DNA of 24,244 bases, taken from positions 1-24,244 of the forward strand of contig JAEYXN010000198.1 in the NCBI GenBank assembly GCA_023431285.1, written 5' to 3'. Under the pieces are notes generated by a model. That model was not told where the DNA came from and ran no database searches. It was given only the letters and a program-made list of their open reading frames with translations. Shown here one piece after another: positions 23,181-24,244 of the stretch. Numbering within the stretch: position 1 is the stretch's first letter; each line of letters starts with the position of its first letter. The translations under genes and the position numbers were made by a program. Source of the DNA: Bacteroidota bacterium (lineage in GTDB: Bacteria > Bacteroidota > Bacteroidia > Cytophagales > Cyclobacteriaceae).

Positions 23181-24107
23181 ATGTCGAAATTAAGTCAGAA
23201 ACATCTGCTTGGAATAAAAGACATCACCCGGGAAGATATTGAGCTTATTTTCGAAACTGCGGACACTTTCAAACAGGTAATCAATCGCCCTATTAAGAAA
23301 GTCCCTTCTCTTCGGGATGTTACCATTGCCAACGTCTTCTTCGAAAATTCAACCCGCACCCGACTCTCATTCGAACTTGCCCAGAAACGACTTTCAGCGG
23401 ATGTCATCAACTTCTCTGCTTCGAACAGCTCAGTCAAGAAAGGTGAGACACTGCTTGATACCGTGAATAACATTCTCGCAATGAAGGTCGATATGATCGT
23501 CATGCGACATGCCAGTGCGGGGGCACCACACTTTCTCGCAAAACACATCAAGGCAAACATCGTAAACGCCGGAGACGGAACGCACGAGCATCCTACGCAG
23601 GCGCTACTCGACGCATATTCGATCAGAGAAAAGCTTGGCAGCGTCTCAGGAAAGAAGGTTGCAATCATCGGAGATATTCTTCACTCACGTGTTGCCCTCT
23701 CAAACATATTCGCACTGAAAAAACTCGGAGCCAAGATCATGGTCTGCGGCCCTCCAACACTGCTTCCGAAGTTTATCGGTCAACTAGGTGTTGAAGTAGA
23801 GTTCAACGTAGAGAAAGCTCTGCAATGGTGCGACGTAGCAAACGTATTAAGAATTCAACTGGAGCGCCAGCAAATAAAATACTTCCCATCGTTGCGGGAA
23901 TACTCGCTCTATTATGGAATCAACCGCAGACTGCTCGACAGCCTCGATAAAAAAATCGTAGTCATGCACCCGGGCCCGATAAACCGCGGCGTTGAACTGA
24001 GCAGCGATGCAGCAGATTCAGAACATTCAATCATCCTCGACCAGGTTGAGAACGGTGTTGCTGTGAGAATGGCGGTACTCTACCTTCTCGCTGGCGCCGC
24101 GGCCTGA
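23181..24107 (+). CDS. pyrB: Aspartate carbamoyltransferase catalytic subunit
   Basis: PyrB condenses carbamoyl phosphate with aspartate, the first committed step of pyrimidine synthesis. The 308-residue length is standard. Signatures are STRTR (57-61, carbamoyl-phosphate binding), SASNSSVKKGETLLDT (79-94) with the catalytic-loop lysines, HPTQ (137-140) and HPGPINRG (263-270). It starts at the ATG 2 nt after pyrR and is certainly in the same transcript. No regulatory subunit gene (pyrI) follows; the next gene is unrelated. Confidence 0.97.
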   Translation: MSKLSQKHLLGIKDITREDIELIFETADTFKQVINRPIKKVPSLRDVTIANVFFENSTRTRLSFELAQKRLSADVINFSASNSSVKKGETLLDTVNNILAMKVDMIVMRHASAGAPHFLAKHIKANIVNAGDGTHEHPTQALLDAYSIREKLGSVSGKKVAIIGDILHSRVALSNIFALKKLGAKIMVCGPPTLLPKFIGQLGVEVEFNVEKALQWCDVANVLRIQLERQQIKYFPSLREYSLYYGINRRLLDSLDKKIVVMHPGPINRGVELSSDAADSEHSIILDQVENGVAVRMAVLYLLAGAAA

Positions 24108-24156
24108 TCAATATCCCTATTTCCGCGGCATTCCTTAGCCCTCCGGGTATATTTTG

Positions 24157-24164
24157 TATTTTTG
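24157..24164 (+). promoter_or_regulatory. Candidate -7 box upstream of the cysteine-synthase-family gene
   Basis: TATTTTTG matches TAnnTTTG exactly, with a second near-match (TATATTTTG) starting at 24148. It ends 16 nt before the ATG. No TTG is found at the expected -33 position. Confidence 0.38.
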
Positions 24165-24180
24165 ACACAAATTGAAGGTA

Positions 24181-24244
24181 ATGATCTATAATTCAATCAT
24201 TGAAACAATCGGCAACACACCATTGGAGAAGTTACAGAAGCTGA
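24181..24244 (+). CDS. Cysteine synthase family protein, N-terminal fragment (3' end outside the window)
   Basis: Only 21 complete codons are visible: MIYNSIIETIGNTPLEKLQK and one more Leu. The pattern IIETIGNTPL is the characteristic N-terminus of fold-type II PLP enzymes of the O-acetylserine sulfhydrylase / cystathionine beta-synthase group. The fragment is too short to tell CysK, CysM and CBS apart. The reading frame is open to the window edge. Confidence 0.75.
   Translation, partial: MIYNSIIETIGNTPLEKLQKL

Noticed and set aside
23195..23668. 157-codon minus-strand ORF inside pyrB
   Set aside because: Antisense shadow of conserved pyrB motifs; Ser-rich composition typical of reverse-frame translation.
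1..24244. Search for tRNA, CRISPR repeats, insertion sequences, phage or toxin-antitoxin genes
   Set aside because: Nothing seen by eye: genes are densely packed, the largest non-coding gap is 193 nt (5218-5410), and no repeat arrays or transposase motifs appear.

Overview
The window looks like a chromosomal housekeeping segment from a member of the Bacteroidota, probably Cytophagales-like. Four observations point there. Several genes have a TAnnTTTG-type -7 promoter box just upstream. Purine-type Shine-Dalgarno sequences are nearly absent. One gene is a long, divergent PurF-family amidotransferase of a kind I associate with Bacteroidota, and another is a TPR-repeat sensor histidine kinase. 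The genus cannot be fixed from this sequence. I see no tRNA, rRNA, CRISPR array, insertion sequence or prophage gene.

Layout. Positions 1-3571 (+) hold the 3' end of a LacI-type regulator, then tgt (queuosine tRNA modification), an LptF/LptG-family permease and an EamA/DMT transporter; the last three are packed 0-3 nt apart. Positions 3577-5217 (-) hold fabI followed by ispE, which ends 5 nt from the DMT gene. Positions 5411-6148 (+) encode an unassigned three-helix membrane protein with a cytosolic zinc-ribbon-like tail, and murI (6292-7104) follows. From 7184 to 16931 lies the membrane half of respiratory complex I, nuoH-I-J-K-L-M-N, with a TPR histidine kinase inserted between nuoH and nuoI. 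nuoA-G are not in the window, so the peripheral arm is encoded elsewhere. Positions 17011-18894 encode the divergent PurF paralogue. An EVE-domain protein (19062-19463) is followed 4 nt later by two tandem paralogous exported proteins of unknown function (19468-22591). Then come pyrR-pyrB (pyrimidine metabolism) and the first 64 bases of a cysteine-synthase-family gene running off the end.

How the parts fit. Most genes are core metabolism: fatty acid elongation (FabI), isoprenoid precursors (IspE), peptidoglycan D-glutamate (MurI), outer-membrane lipid export (LptF/G), respiration (Nuo) and nucleotide synthesis (PyrB, possibly the PurF paralogue). I found no self-evident new system such as a defence island or biosynthetic cluster. 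The items most worth checking are the histidine kinase inside the nuo cluster; the tandem exported paralogue pair, whose second member seems to start at AUU overlapping the stop of the first; a nuoH gene whose only well-placed start after a perfect AGGAGG is AUC; the PurF paralogue with altered catalytic-domain motifs; and a Tgt that has lost the zinc-binding cysteines. Gene starts and promoter boxes were read by eye; no database search was run.
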